DNA from: Algicola sagamiensis DSM 14643 | GTDB lineage: Bacteria > Pseudomonadota > Gammaproteobacteria > Enterobacterales > Alteromonadaceae | NCBI RefSeq assembly: GCF_000374485.1 | Contig: NZ_KB894502.1 | Location: 1 to 64,000 of the forward strand | Reading direction: 5' to 3' | DNA: 64,000 nt | Part shown: piece by piece, positions 1 through 7,883 of the stretch | Position numbering within the stretch: the first letter of the stretch is position 1 | Layout of the letters: the number at the start of each line of letters is the position of its first letter | Notes under the pieces: generated by a model | Databases searched by the model: none | Seen by the model: the letters and a program-made list of their open reading frames with translations, nothing else | Told to the model about the DNA's origin: nothing | Made by a program: the position numbers and the translations under genes

Positions 1-6
1 TTTATC

Positions 7-31
7 AGCAGCCCCCTTCAGGGCTGCTTTC
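7..31 (+). terminator. Rho-independent terminator of an upstream gene
   Basis: A 7-bp perfect stem (GCAGCCC at 8-14, GGGCTGC at 21-27, extended by an A-T pair) closes a 6-nt loop and is followed by TTTCCTCT. It probably ends a plus-strand gene lying left of the window. Confidence 0.7.
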
Positions 32-78
32 CTCTCCCAAAACCCCAAAATAATCAACAAATTACACCCCGCCTTAGT

Positions 79-126
79 CCGCATGGTTCAAGGGCTGCAC
101 TGACAACGGCACCTTGGGGAGCGCCC
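79..126 (+). repeat. Left arm of a perfect 48-bp inverted repeat
   Basis: Positions 79-126 are the exact reverse complement of 835-882. The match stops abruptly on both sides (78 versus 883, and 127 versus 834 do not pair). The arm starts CCGCATGGTTCAAGGG and ends GGGGAGCGCCC and is much more GC-rich than the sequence it encloses. No obvious target-site duplication flanks the pair. It could be a terminal inverted repeat of a small non-autonomous element or two inverted copies of a dispersed repeat. Confidence 0.9.
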
Positions 127-834
127 GATTTTAAAGGCTTTCGCTGATTTATCATACCCTTATTTCATTTCCCAAAATGTCCCAAAATCACCGTTTGGAC
201 CGTGAATGCGTCCAAAAAATCTGCACGTAGACCCCCTTTTTAGGGTGAAACTGCACGTGTTCTGCACGTGAGATTTTTTGTGAATTTTTTATTTCCCTGT
301 ATTGGGTATTAGAAAAAGTATGGTGTCTTTTGATTCAGGGCTGATTGGGGTTTTAGAGAAAACTTGTACTTTTGAAATACCCTTGTTTCCATACCCCATC
401 CATGAGCGGGGGACGTTCGGGGGACATTTTTTCTCATAACTTTTCACGGAAAATGATTTTATCTAGTAAAAACAGCTAGATAATAAAAACACGAAAAAAT
501 GGCGCACACCCTTATTTTTGTATAAATATATTTACAAAATCAGGGGTAACTTTGAGAATTATCATCACTTCATTTCAAATAAAATCGCAAAGCCTATAAA
601 AAATAAATGAAATTATTATCCTGGATAATCTGTGAATTTGTGTTCTCACGCCTATTTTTTGTTAAATAAATTAACAATTGAAGGTCATTTTCTCTCGATT
701 TTCTCGCAGATTTACCCCAAAAATCGCGATTTTCTAACATTTTTAGATCATATTAAAAGGCGGAAAAATCGTGATTTTGGTGTTTTGGGAGGTGGGGTAA
801 GATATTGATAAAGTTGACGAAACCCAGTGTTTTT
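127..834. other. AT-rich, palindrome-rich non-coding interior of the inverted-repeat block
   Basis: No plausible gene is visible on either strand in these 708 bases. The block holds three copies of CTGCACGT (221-228, 251-258, 262-269) and a series of dyads: TTATCTAG/CTAGATAA (459-466/476-483), TTTTGTA/TACAAAA (516-522/533-539), ATTATCC-T-GGATAAT (615-629), GTTAA/TTAAC (661-675) and AAAATCGCGATTTT (720-733). A GCGGGGGAC-type run is tandemly repeated near 407-424. The density of protein-binding-sized palindromes suggests a control or replication-type region rather than decayed coding sequence. Function unknown. Confidence 0.55.
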
Positions 835-882
835 GGGCGCTCCCCAAGGTGCCGTTGTCAGTGCAGCCCTTGAACCATGCGG
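835..882 (-). repeat. Right arm of the 48-bp inverted repeat
   Basis: Exact reverse complement of 79-126. It ends 40 bp before the stop codon of the convergent HU-type gene, so it could also lie in that gene's 3' untranslated region. The two arms together span 804 bp (79-882). Confidence 0.9.
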
Positions 883-922
883 TTCAGAGTTCCTACTGAG
901 AGAAGTAATAAATACACCTCAC

Positions 923-1195
923 CTATTCACAAGCACTTTCTAACGACTTCCCAGCCGAAAAGCTTGGCACTTTAGCCGCTGCGATTTTCATTGATTCACC
1001 TGTCTGCGGATTACGTCCCAGGCGTTCCTTTCTCTCATTCACTTTGAATGTACCAAAACCAACGAGTGAAACTTGATCACCTTCTTCAAGTGCTGAGCTG
1101 ATGGATTCAAGAATGCCGTTAAGTGCTTTGCTTGCTGTTGTTTTTGGAATGTCTGCTTCGTGGGCAATTTTATCGATGAGTTCTGATTTGTTCAT
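923..1195 (-). CDS. HU family DNA-binding protein
   Basis: A 90-residue histone-like nucleoid protein that would bind and bend DNA as a dimer. It has the full family length, the N-terminal helical part ([11 protein letters not shown]) and the DNA-wrapping arm with the HU signature GRNPQTGE at about residues 60-67. The C terminus is SLESACE, unlike the usual DAVN ending of HupA/HupB. It is a single-gene unit, not next to lon or ppiD where hupB is normally found, and lies between an inverted-repeat block and a truncated glycosidase. It may therefore be a paralogue carried by an accessory region. The start is preceded by AAGGACACC, an acceptable ribosome site. Family certain; exact paralogue not. 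Confidence 0.93.
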   Translation of the reverse strand: MNKSELIDKIAHEADIPKTTASKALNGILESISSALEEGDQVSLVGFGTFKVNERKERLGRNPQTGESMKIAAAKVPSFSAGKSLESACE

Positions 1196-1282
1196 TTGCG
1201 GTGTCCTTGTTTTTCTTTAGGGTAATAAATATAGAACACCTTGGGCACTGAGGGAGTAGACGGTGTGTCCCTAGATTTGGAG

Positions 1283-1305
1283 TGTGTACCAAACTGTGTA
1301 CCAAA
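1283..1305. repeat. Tandem direct repeat, two copies of TGTGTACCAAA
   Basis: Two identical 11-bp copies (1283-1293 and 1295-1305) with 12-bp periodicity, between the HU-type gene and the broken end of the GH5 gene. Spaced short direct repeats of this kind resemble arm-type integrase sites at the ends of integrated elements. No integrase gene is visible, so this reading is inference. Confidence 0.5.
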
Positions 1306-1358
1306 TTTTTTCTTGAATATGATATGCTGATATAAGTTACTGAAAATATATTGTTTAT

Positions 1359-2075
1359 TTAACTTATTTTGGGTTTAATGAATATATACATAATATTGTC
1401 GTATGGTATCGGGAGAGACAGGATGTCTTGAAGACTTTGCCCATCAGACAACCCAAAAGTAGACCAACCGTGTGTTCCGACCAAAATAGGTGCTTTTTTA
1501 TCATATTGTCGTATCCAAGGGATCATTTCATTGGCATAACGATAGATTGCTTGCCATGTAACTCCATTTGGTTCATTCGCAATATCATAAAGCAAGTTAT
1601 TCCGGTGGGCGTTTGCTTGTACGATATCTTTAAAAAAGCGTTTCGCAAGCGATAGGTTGAAGTTTGGATCGCCTGGTGTGAGTTGGTGCCAGTCGATTAA
1701 AACGTAAAGCCCACGTTGTGAAACAGCGTTTATCAGCCACTGGACTTGCTGAGTAAACCCTTCAGGATCACTCTCATAGCCCCCTTCCTGAACATAAAGT
1801 GAGAGCCGAACGATGTCAACTTCCCAATCTTCAGCCAATACATCCAATGATTTTGCTGTCAGGCACTTGCCCCATCCATACCATTGCAAACCATGTGTGC
1901 TCATGCCAACGAGTTGGATGGGTTTATTCTCATGGTTACATAGGTGTGTACCACACACGCTGAGTTGTTTGTGTGTTGCAACCGGTGTATTTGGAGCCTT
2001 TAACACCGATGCGTAACACAATGTAATTGGCAGAAATACGAATAGAAACATCAAGAGTAAGGTGATGTGATACAT
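1359..2075 (-). pseudogene. Truncated GH5 family endoglucanase
   Basis: The first 238 residues of a secreted glycoside hydrolase family 5 enzyme. An N-terminal signal peptide (about residues 1-22) is followed by the barrel core with IDWHQ (127-131) and the acid/base motif DIANEPNG (Glu168). Homology stops just after IMY at about residue 231. The family normally continues with FHFYA and, later, a strand carrying the catalytic nucleophile Glu. Here the frame runs into AT-rich sequence and stops after about seven unrelated residues. Without the nucleophile the product should be catalytically dead. The start is well supported by a CCGGAG ribosome site. The break lies about 60 bp from a doubled direct repeat, consistent with a recombination junction. 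Confidence 0.8.
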
Positions 2076-2391
2076 GCTTGTCTCCGGAGATTAAGTTCTT
2101 TCGTAGTCTATGCGCCTGAATTAGATTAGAAAAACTATAGGTTTCGATTTGCTATTGTTCATTGATGAGATAAGGGGATTAAAAAATAAGAAAAAAGTTT
2201 TGTTCAATAACAACTAAAACCGATTTAGGGTTACATATAGAATATGAATCTAGTTCTTTTTCGCTAATTACAATTATCTGTTGAACAGAGAGTTGTGCGA
2301 TTTTATTTAGCAATGTAAGTAGCCTGCATCTTGAACAGCGCAGTATTTTTAAGCTGCTAGAAAGTTGCATTACAAATTGGACAAAATAAAG
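2076..2391. other. Intergenic region between the GH5 remnant and the chaperone gene
   Basis: About 316 bases, AT-rich, between divergent genes. Both the GH5 remnant and the chaperone-effector unit must be transcribed from here. I see no convincing coding sequence and no promoter good enough to call. Confidence 0.4.
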
Positions 2392-2820
2392 ATGAATGAA
2401 ACCTATCTAAACCTTCTTCAAGACCTTGCTCAATACACAGGGCTCGATGCTCAAGCATTTTCTGAGGTAGAAGAGCTTTTCATTGATGATGTCTGCGTTA
2501 GTTTTCATGAACAAGATGGGGATCTGGTCCTTTGTGCCATGCTTGGTCAGCCAACACAGGAAAAACTGGAACCGATCTATCGTGTATTACTCGAAGCGAA
2601 TCATTTTGGTATTGGTACAGGTGGTTGTACTTTGGGGATACAACAGGAGACGGGAAATATTACATTGACCAGTCGTCATGATATTGAACCACTTTCAGGT
2701 GAAATCTTGGCGACGATGCTGGACAGCTTTATTGATGTTGCCAGCTTCTGGATAGGGTTCCTACAAGGTGAAGAAGAAAATCAAACAGATGTGGGATTTA
2801 ACCCACTTCTACAATGTTAA
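2392..2820 (+). CDS. CesT-type type III secretion chaperone
   Basis: A small acidic protein of 142 residues matching class I type III secretion chaperones (CesT/SycE type), which dimerise and bind the N-terminal part of a cognate effector in the cytoplasm. Typical traits are the opening ETYLNLLQDLAQYTGL, the strand pattern around DDVCVSFHEQDGDLVLCAML, a central PIYRVLLEANHFG helix and a GTGGCTLG strand. I chose the ATG at 2392 over the in-frame TTG at 2365 because family members begin a few residues before this first helix. The next gene starts 14 bp downstream, the usual chaperone-effector arrangement. No type III apparatus genes are in the window, so this is an orphan pair. It could in principle serve a distant secretion locus. 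Confidence 0.8.
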   Translation: MNETYLNLLQDLAQYTGLDAQAFSEVEELFIDDVCVSFHEQDGDLVLCAMLGQPTQEKLEPIYRVLLEANHFGIGTGGCTLGIQQETGNITLTSRHDIEPLSGEILATMLDSFIDVASFWIGFLQGEEENQTDVGFNPLLQC

Positions 2821-2834
2821 GTTGAGGTGTCGTG

Positions 2835-4364
2835 ATGACAAACTTATCTGTAAATTCCAGTGCATCAGTTCTCTCATTACAAACGGATACGGCGGCACCG
2901 CTATCCGGTAAGAAGGCAAAGCAAGGTGATGCTCAATCTGCGAAACTTGGTGTTGGTGGCCTAGCAGAGCGCCAAATTCGAGTTGGTGATGGAGAACAAA
3001 AACAGCAGGTGAATTCTCGATTGGATCAAGCAAAATCATTTTTTAAAACAACTATAAAAGTACTTGCTGGTGTGACCTTATCTCCTTTAGCTTTAGCCGC
3101 TGGTACTGGGCTGATGTTGACCCGTGCGATTTGTCAGATCCCAAGGGCAATCAATGAGAAAATTCTTGAACCCAATTCGGATAAGCGGTTTGAATTGGCC
3201 AATATGAAAATTGACCATCTTCGCCAACCAATGGAGGGCTCAGTTTTATCTGATGCAGTATTGGATAAGCTAAATGATCATGCAAAAGCGATGGGCACAA
3301 AACTGACGCCAGAGCAAATCCGTAGTTTTGCAGCTGCTGGTGAGCACATTGCAAACGCTTTACAGAGTCTGCCAGCCGGTCAATGTCAAGGAACGATATC
3401 TGTCCCAGTCAAGGGATCTGTTGTGACTGAAGATGGGGTTCAAACCTCTAACCAAGCAATTGAGGTCTCTGTTCCAAGTGGGATCTTCTCAACGCGTGCA
3501 TTGAGCTGGTATATGATGGCTTGTGCTGCAAATCAGGATGTTCAACGTGAAAACGCAGGACAGTCAGCAAAAATCAATGGCTTGAATGTCACAGATATGG
3601 TTCAGAATGGTTCTTTTGTGATGAAAGATCCGCAGAACAAAATATTTGATTTCATGAAATCTGCGCCAACAGCAGCGTCTCGGATGTCAACGCACTTTGA
3701 AGAGCGTGTTGATCATCAGGAAAAGCATAAAATTATTGGCTTGCTCCCTTCCAGCAAAGCGAGTCAGCAAGGCATTGAAGATTATCGAAGTCTGTTACCA
3801 GGGAAAGGTGCAAATATCCTGTTTGATAAGCTAAAAGGCGCAGATGGTACTCAGGAGTTGTTCGTCAAATTTGAAGGTGGTGGTTGTCCGCCATATTTCA
3901 AGAAAGAGCCACATGAAAGTGTTGGAAATGGCATTGCGAAATTCTTTGTGGCGGTGGATAGAAATATTCACCATGTGACGAGCTTTTTAACCAGTCGTTT
4001 TGATACAAAGGCAGGAACAGAAGTCACGAAGCGTCAGGAGCATGTTTATAAAGGGACAATGAAACAGGATGTGGACAAGCCATTTGCAGACTTGGTTAAA
4101 AAATCGATTGATGCTGGTGTCATTGATGCGGATGCAAAAGGGATAGCGAAGAGTGTGCATAAGTTTGGTTTACCTTATCTCACTGCTGCATTGGCTGTAA
4201 TCAAACGTGCTGCAGATGAAAATCACGATCAAACACTGCAAAAGCAGTGCGAAGATGTGCAAAAACAAATTGATGATGTAAACGAAAAGCTCGGTGCTGT
4301 CAGCAAGGACTTTGGCATTGAAAGACGAGGTGCAGAAGCACACATCAATCTTTTCCAGTCCTGA
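2835..4364 (+). CDS. Putative type III secretion effector, family not recognised
   Basis: A 509-residue protein directly downstream of a secretion chaperone; that position is the main reason to call it an effector. The first 60 residues are rich in Ser, Thr, Ala, Gln and Lys and look disordered, as in secretion signals and chaperone-binding regions. A hydrophobic stretch follows (about 76-102, around LSPLALAAGTGLMLTRA) that could be a membrane-localising segment. The globular middle contains LPGKGANILFDKL and a distinctive FEGGGCPPYFKKEP (about residues 347-360). The C-terminal part (about 465-495) is predicted coiled coil. I recognise no catalytic motif of known effectors. The ATG at 2835 is preferred over the adjoining GTG because GAGG lies 6 bp upstream. 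The gene ends in strong hairpins. Confidence 0.6.
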   Translation: MTNLSVNSSASVLSLQTDTAAPLSGKKAKQGDAQSAKLGVGGLAERQIRVGDGEQKQQVNSRLDQAKSFFKTTIKVLAGVTLSPLALAAGTGLMLTRAICQIPRAINEKILEPNSDKRFELANMKIDHLRQPMEGSVLSDAVLDKLNDHAKAMGTKLTPEQIRSFAAAGEHIANALQSLPAGQCQGTISVPVKGSVVTEDGVQTSNQAIEVSVPSGIFSTRALSWYMMACAANQDVQRENAGQSAKINGLNVTDMVQNGSFVMKDPQNKIFDFMKSAPTAASRMSTHFEERVDHQEKHKIIGLLPSSKASQQGIEDYRSLLPGKGANILFDKLKGADGTQELFVKFEGGGCPPYFKKEPHESVGNGIAKFFVAVDRNIHHVTSFLTSRFDTKAGTEVTKRQEHVYKGTMKQDVDKPFADLVKKSIDAGVIDADAKGIAKSVHKFGLPYLTAALAVIKRAADENHDQTLQKQCEDVQKQIDDVNEKLGAVSKDFGIERRGAEAHINLFQS

Positions 4365-4375
4365 TGGAAATTAGT

Positions 4376-4410
4376 GAATGGTGGTCAGTTCATGTAGCTG
4401 ACTACCATTC
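4376..4410 (+). terminator. Long hairpin after the effector gene
   Basis: A 13-bp stem (4376-4388 with 4398-4410, one G-T wobble) and 9-nt loop start 11 bp after the stop codon. No T-run follows, so it may stabilise the transcript end or act with the next hairpin. Confidence 0.5.
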
Positions 4411-4422
4411 AATACCGAAGTG

Positions 4423-4460
4423 AAAAGTCCAGCGGGTTATCTATACTCGCTGGGCTTTTT
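4423..4460 (+). terminator. Rho-independent terminator of the chaperone-effector unit
   Basis: AAAAGTCCAGCG (4423-4434) pairs with CGCTGGGCTTTT (4448-4459) with one wobble and ends in five T residues. This is a strong intrinsic terminator, probably bidirectional. Confidence 0.8.
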
Positions 4461-4818
4461 CCATACCCACTGAGATTCGAATGGATACAGCCAAAGAAGG
4501 GCATAGTAATACAAAAATATGGGCCAGAATGAGTACAAGAATAAACCGTGCTATCCACCCTCACTCGTTCCAATTCCCTTCATCCGCAGTTTTGTAGGTC
4601 AAAAAAGTAGTTGCCATAAAATCAAGGATAAAGATGATGCTTCTGTCATAAAAAATGCATCACCAAAAAACACACGAGCACAGATTAAAAGGTTTCAGAT
4701 GAATCAGGAAAGGGCAACAAGCCTGTACCCACCGATAATTGAACTTCGATTAGAGCAAGTTTGAGCTTTATTTAGGGTGTGTATGTCGTCAATATGTCGT
4801 GCGTTTATTCAGTACAGT
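4461..4818. other. Intergenic region without a convincing gene
   Basis: The only sizeable reading frame (4519-4764, plus strand, 81 codons, Lys- and Pro-rich) has no ribosome binding site and no recognisable domain. I do not call it. Nothing else is visible. Confidence 0.4.
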
Positions 4819-5286
4819 TTAATGGACTTCACCATCCAAAGCTTTTCTCACTTTTTCTGTCCAGTACATATCATCTGGGCTGATAATGAGCGGCTGGGTT
4901 CCTTGTAAATGACACTCTTCTGCCACACAAGGTTGATCATCAATGAGTAAGTCTATCCCGAATAGCGCAGGTGCTTTGCTAAAGCGCTGATGTTTCGTTC
5001 CTTGAACTTCTTCATCATGACGTGTTTGATTAATCACACCATCGACATGAACACCCCAGCAACGAAGCCAGTTTTCTATATAAAAGGGAGTGCGTAGCGA
5101 TGTGGTATAAATCCACAGCTCATGGTCTTGTTGGATGTCTTTTAAAAGCTGTTCTGAGCCGTTTCTCAGTTTGTCTTTCAGAAAAAAATGCAATGGAAAA
5201 GGCAGTGAAGCACAGCCAATTGCAAAAGGCTTTGTCGTTGGGATAAGGGTGTCGTCAAGGTCAAATGCGACTTTCATTGATTTCAT
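4819..5286 (-). CDS. HAD superfamily hydrolase
   Basis: A 155-residue haloacid-dehalogenase-type hydrolase, probably a phosphatase. Motif I is FDLDDT (nucleophile Asp9, acid/base Asp11). Motif II is the Thr of IYTTSLRTPFYIENWL, and the acidic motif near the C terminus is LLIDDQP. It is small and lacks a large cap domain. Substrate unknown. The start could be the first ATG or the ATG four codons in (MKVAFDLDD), which is better spaced from the AGG of CTAGGCAGG. It is a single gene facing the effector unit. Confidence 0.8.
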   Translation of the reverse strand: MKSMKVAFDLDDTLIPTTKPFAIGCASLPFPLHFFLKDKLRNGSEQLLKDIQQDHELWIYTTSLRTPFYIENWLRCWGVHVDGVINQTRHDEEVQGTKHQRFSKAPALFGIDLLIDDQPCVAEECHLQGTQPLIISPDDMYWTEKVRKALDGEVH

Positions 5287-5677
5287 CCTGCCTAGGAGCG
5301 ATTTTTGCTCGAAATTTTGAGTAAGACATGATTAATTTTAACATAGCTCTTAGGGGATGTCGGAGTGTAGAAAAGAAAACTGTGCTTAATCAATAGGGGT
5401 ATGGGGGAGATTAAGCACAGTGATAAATGAAGGGGCTGAATAATACCAAGCGCTTACTTGGGGTCTCGTTTGCGCTTCAATCAACCCCCACATATTCTCC
5501 ATTTGGGTATACAGCTCAACTACCGTGACATGGAGGTGGGCAGGAGAGTTTTACTTCTCGATCAGTAACATAAAGGTCTACTGTGTACGGCACTGCTTTT
5601 TACCGTGGACCTATTATGCGTAATCTATGCAAAAGAATCGCTCGATTATTCCTAGTATTTTTTGTCAGGTGATCACC
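5287..5677. other. 391-bp gap downstream of the response regulator gene
   Basis: No gene is visible. The minus-strand transcript of the response regulator would run through here to the hairpin at 5380-5420, giving an unusually long 3' region of about 260 nt, or a separate small RNA could end at that hairpin. No riboswitch consensus was recognised. Confidence 0.4.
5380..5420 (-). terminator. Hairpin with a perfect 12-bp stem
   Basis: CTGTGCTTAATC (5380-5391) pairs perfectly with GATTAAGCACAG (5409-5420) around a 17-nt loop. Read on the minus strand it is followed by TTTTCTTTTC, consistent with an intrinsic terminator for the upstream signalling genes or for a small RNA. Confidence 0.65.
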
Positions 5678-6298
5678 TTATTTCTCAACAAGTCCATGAC
5701 TGAAAGCATATTTGACAAGGTCGACAACATGATGAATATTCAGCTTTTTCATGGCACGAAAACGATGTGTATCGACGGTTTTTACGCTGATAAATAGTTT
5801 CTTGGCAATTTCTTTATTGGTCAACCCTTCGGCAATGAGCTGAACAATCTGTTTTTCTCTATGCGTCAGTGGAGACTGTGGCTCAGAGCTTGACAATGCG
5901 AGCTGAGAAGCAACTTTTTGGCTGATAAATGTTTTATGCTCAGACACTTCTTTTACGGCATGGATCAGCTCAGAAAAGGCATCATCTTTAAGTAGATAAC
6001 CATGGCTACCAGCTTGCAAAGCCCGCTTTGCTGTGCGGACATCATCATCCATGGTGACCATGACGATTTTTGTTTTGATTTGTTTTTGTTGCACCATTTC
6101 ACAGATCCGGATCCCATCAATACAAGGCATCGAAATATCAAGGATTGCAACGTCCGGAGTATGAGTTTTGATCATATCGAGGGCTGTTTCACCATTATCC
6201 GCTTGTCCAATGACATGGAAGTCTGACTGTGATTGGATCAACGAAACAAGACCTTCGCGAAAAAGTTGATGATCATCAGCGATAAATAAATCTAACAT
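5678..6298 (-). CDS. NarL/LuxR-type two-component response regulator
   Basis: A 206-residue cytoplasmic transcription regulator. The receiver domain (about 1-120) has the acidic pair DD (8-9), the phospho-acceptor Asp54 in ILDISMP and the conserved Lys of YLLKDD. The LuxR-type helix-turn-helix (about 140-200) contains LTHREKQIVQLIAEGLTNKE. The start overlaps the end of the histidine kinase frame by 7 bp, so kinase and regulator are translationally coupled partners. It is the last gene of a minus-strand operon starting at the binding-protein/GGDEF gene. Target genes are unknown. Confidence 0.92.
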   Translation of the reverse strand: MLDLFIADDHQLFREGLVSLIQSQSDFHVIGQADNGETALDMIKTHTPDVAILDISMPCIDGIRICEMVQQKQIKTKIVMVTMDDDVRTAKRALQAGSHGYLLKDDAFSELIHAVKEVSEHKTFISQKVASQLALSSSEPQSPLTHREKQIVQLIAEGLTNKEIAKKLFISVKTVDTHRFRAMKKLNIHHVVDLVKYAFSHGLVEK

Positions 6299-7877
6299 GG
6301 TAAGGGGATCTCCACACGAATTGTTGAACCGATGGTAGGCTGGCTTGTAAATGAAAATTCTCCACCAAGAAGTGCTGCACGTTCTTTCATCGTAAACATA
6401 CCCAAACCTTGGACTTCCTTAAGCCGATATTCTTCTATTCCTTCTCCATTGTCGCGGATTGTCATTAACAGCCGCTGGCCGCAATGGGAGAGAGAAATGT
6501 AGATTTCGCTTGATTTGGCATGCTTAGAACAGTTGTTCAACGCTTCTTGATAAATACGAAACAGATGCTCTTCGACATTATCTGGGAGGATACAAGGGAG
6601 TTGAATTGTACATTGAATAGACATGCCGGAAATCGACTCGAAGTAGTGGTTGTATTCCATCAGCATGTCTGTAAGGGGTAACCCTTCACAGAAGGCAGGG
6701 CGAAGTCCTTTTGTCATTGCACGTAAATCATCAACGGTATTTGCGATATGACCGATGACAGGTTGCAAATTAACTTGTTTGATGACTTGAAGTTGTTGTA
6801 ACTCTAATTTAATGCAAAGTAATGATGGTCCAATACCATCATGGAGCTCACGAGCTAGACGTTTCCGCTCATCTTCATAGGCGAGTAGTAATTTTCTTGA
6901 TAACTCTCTACGTGCATGCTCTGCGACTTTTCTTTCTTCGATTTCCGTAATGAGTTTTTGGTTTGTTTTCTCAAGTGCGAGTGTGCGCTCATTGACGAGT
7001 TTTTCAAGTTGGTTCTGATACTGCTTTAGTTTTTGTTCAATTTTAACTCTGTTTGCAATCTCGAGGATCAGTTGATCACGCTTTACGACAGACTGTCTCA
7101 GGTAGGCCAATGTTTGATTGAATGCATCGGCTAGATGTTTGACTTCGCCTTGTATTTTACAATCCATATGCTCATCAAACTTCTGAGTTTTAATAATATT
7201 TTTGAGCTTCAGTGCCATATCCTGAATAGGCTGCATTTGCTGGTTTACATGAAGTCCAAAAAAACAAGGAGGAGGAGCAGTGTGCAAACGAAAAACGCAA
7301 TGTCACTCTTTTGCCAGGACAAATGCCAAAGGTAGGAAGGTGTGTATTGGCGGTAGGCCATCAAAACATACCGATGATCCATGACTGGACGAAAAGGTTT
7401 TGCAAGGAATCGATCACTAGGGGAAAGGGGAAGCAGTGAGAAAGCATAGTGGTTTTGCTGGATGGAAGTGATCTTCAGTGTGCGATTTACTAAAAGCCGA
7501 GTGACGAATTGTTCATTGAGTGGTTTCAGCAGATTTTTGAGAATGGCATGATCGCGATTCGACAAATCAAGGAGTATCTCACCTTTTTCATTTAAAATGA
7601 CAAAATGTGTATCTGGATATAAGTTTGATTTTGACTGGAATAATTGTTGAAGCTTATCGATGTCACCCGAAACATTCGAGAAATACTTGCTCAGTGATTG
7701 GACATGGGTTTCCATCAAGATAGACTCTCGCAGGAAGAGAAGCTCTCTATTTAAAGTTTCTTTTAAATAGCCGTCCTCAACAGATTGAATATGGCGTTGA
7801 TGAATGGATGAAATGAGCAGGACAGCCAGAGTGACTGCAAAAAGTAAAACGATCTGAAAACGGACATTGATGCTCAT
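6292..7877 (-). CDS. NarX/DegS-type sensor histidine kinase, interrupted by a frameshift
   Basis: Membrane sensor kinase in two overlapping frames. The upstream part (7245-7877) has a membrane segment at residues 8-25, a periplasmic sensor of about 150 residues and a second membrane segment that runs into a stop. The downstream part (6292 to about 7260) continues with a HAMP linker (from HVNQQMQPIQ), a coiled coil (VNERTLALEKTNQKL), a HisKA_3 H-box with RELHDGIGPS, the N-box ALNNCSKHA and the G-box DNGEGI with GLGMFTMKERA. The two halves join exactly as a normal protein if one T is added to, or the ribosome slips -1 on, a T7 run. The gene follows the binding-protein/GGDEF gene by 6 bp and overlaps the response regulator. 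Either a sequencing error, a mutation or real slippage. Confidence 0.85.
7258..7264 (-). other. T7 homopolymer at the kinase frameshift (slippery site)
   Basis: On the minus strand the codons read GTT TTT TTG GAC and reach TAA five codons later (ATG TAA). The HAMP frame is -1 relative to this and reads TTT TTT GGA CTT. The arrangement T TTT TTG allows both tRNAs to re-pair after a -1 slip, and polymerase slippage adding one T would also restore the frame. Confidence 0.6.
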
Positions 7878-7883
7878 CAGATA

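Noticed and set aside
1-922. CRISPR array in the repeat-rich left end
   Set aside because: The repeats are two inverted arms and a few short dyads, not regularly spaced direct repeats with unique spacers; no cas gene is present.
2179-2370. Minus-strand frame of 63 codons between the GH5 remnant and the chaperone gene
   Set aside because: AT-rich sequence without ribosome site or family resemblance, overlapping the likely promoter region.
4519-4764. An 81-codon open frame between the effector terminator and the HAD gene
   Set aside because: It has no ribosome binding site, no recognisable domain and an odd Lys/Pro composition; probably chance.
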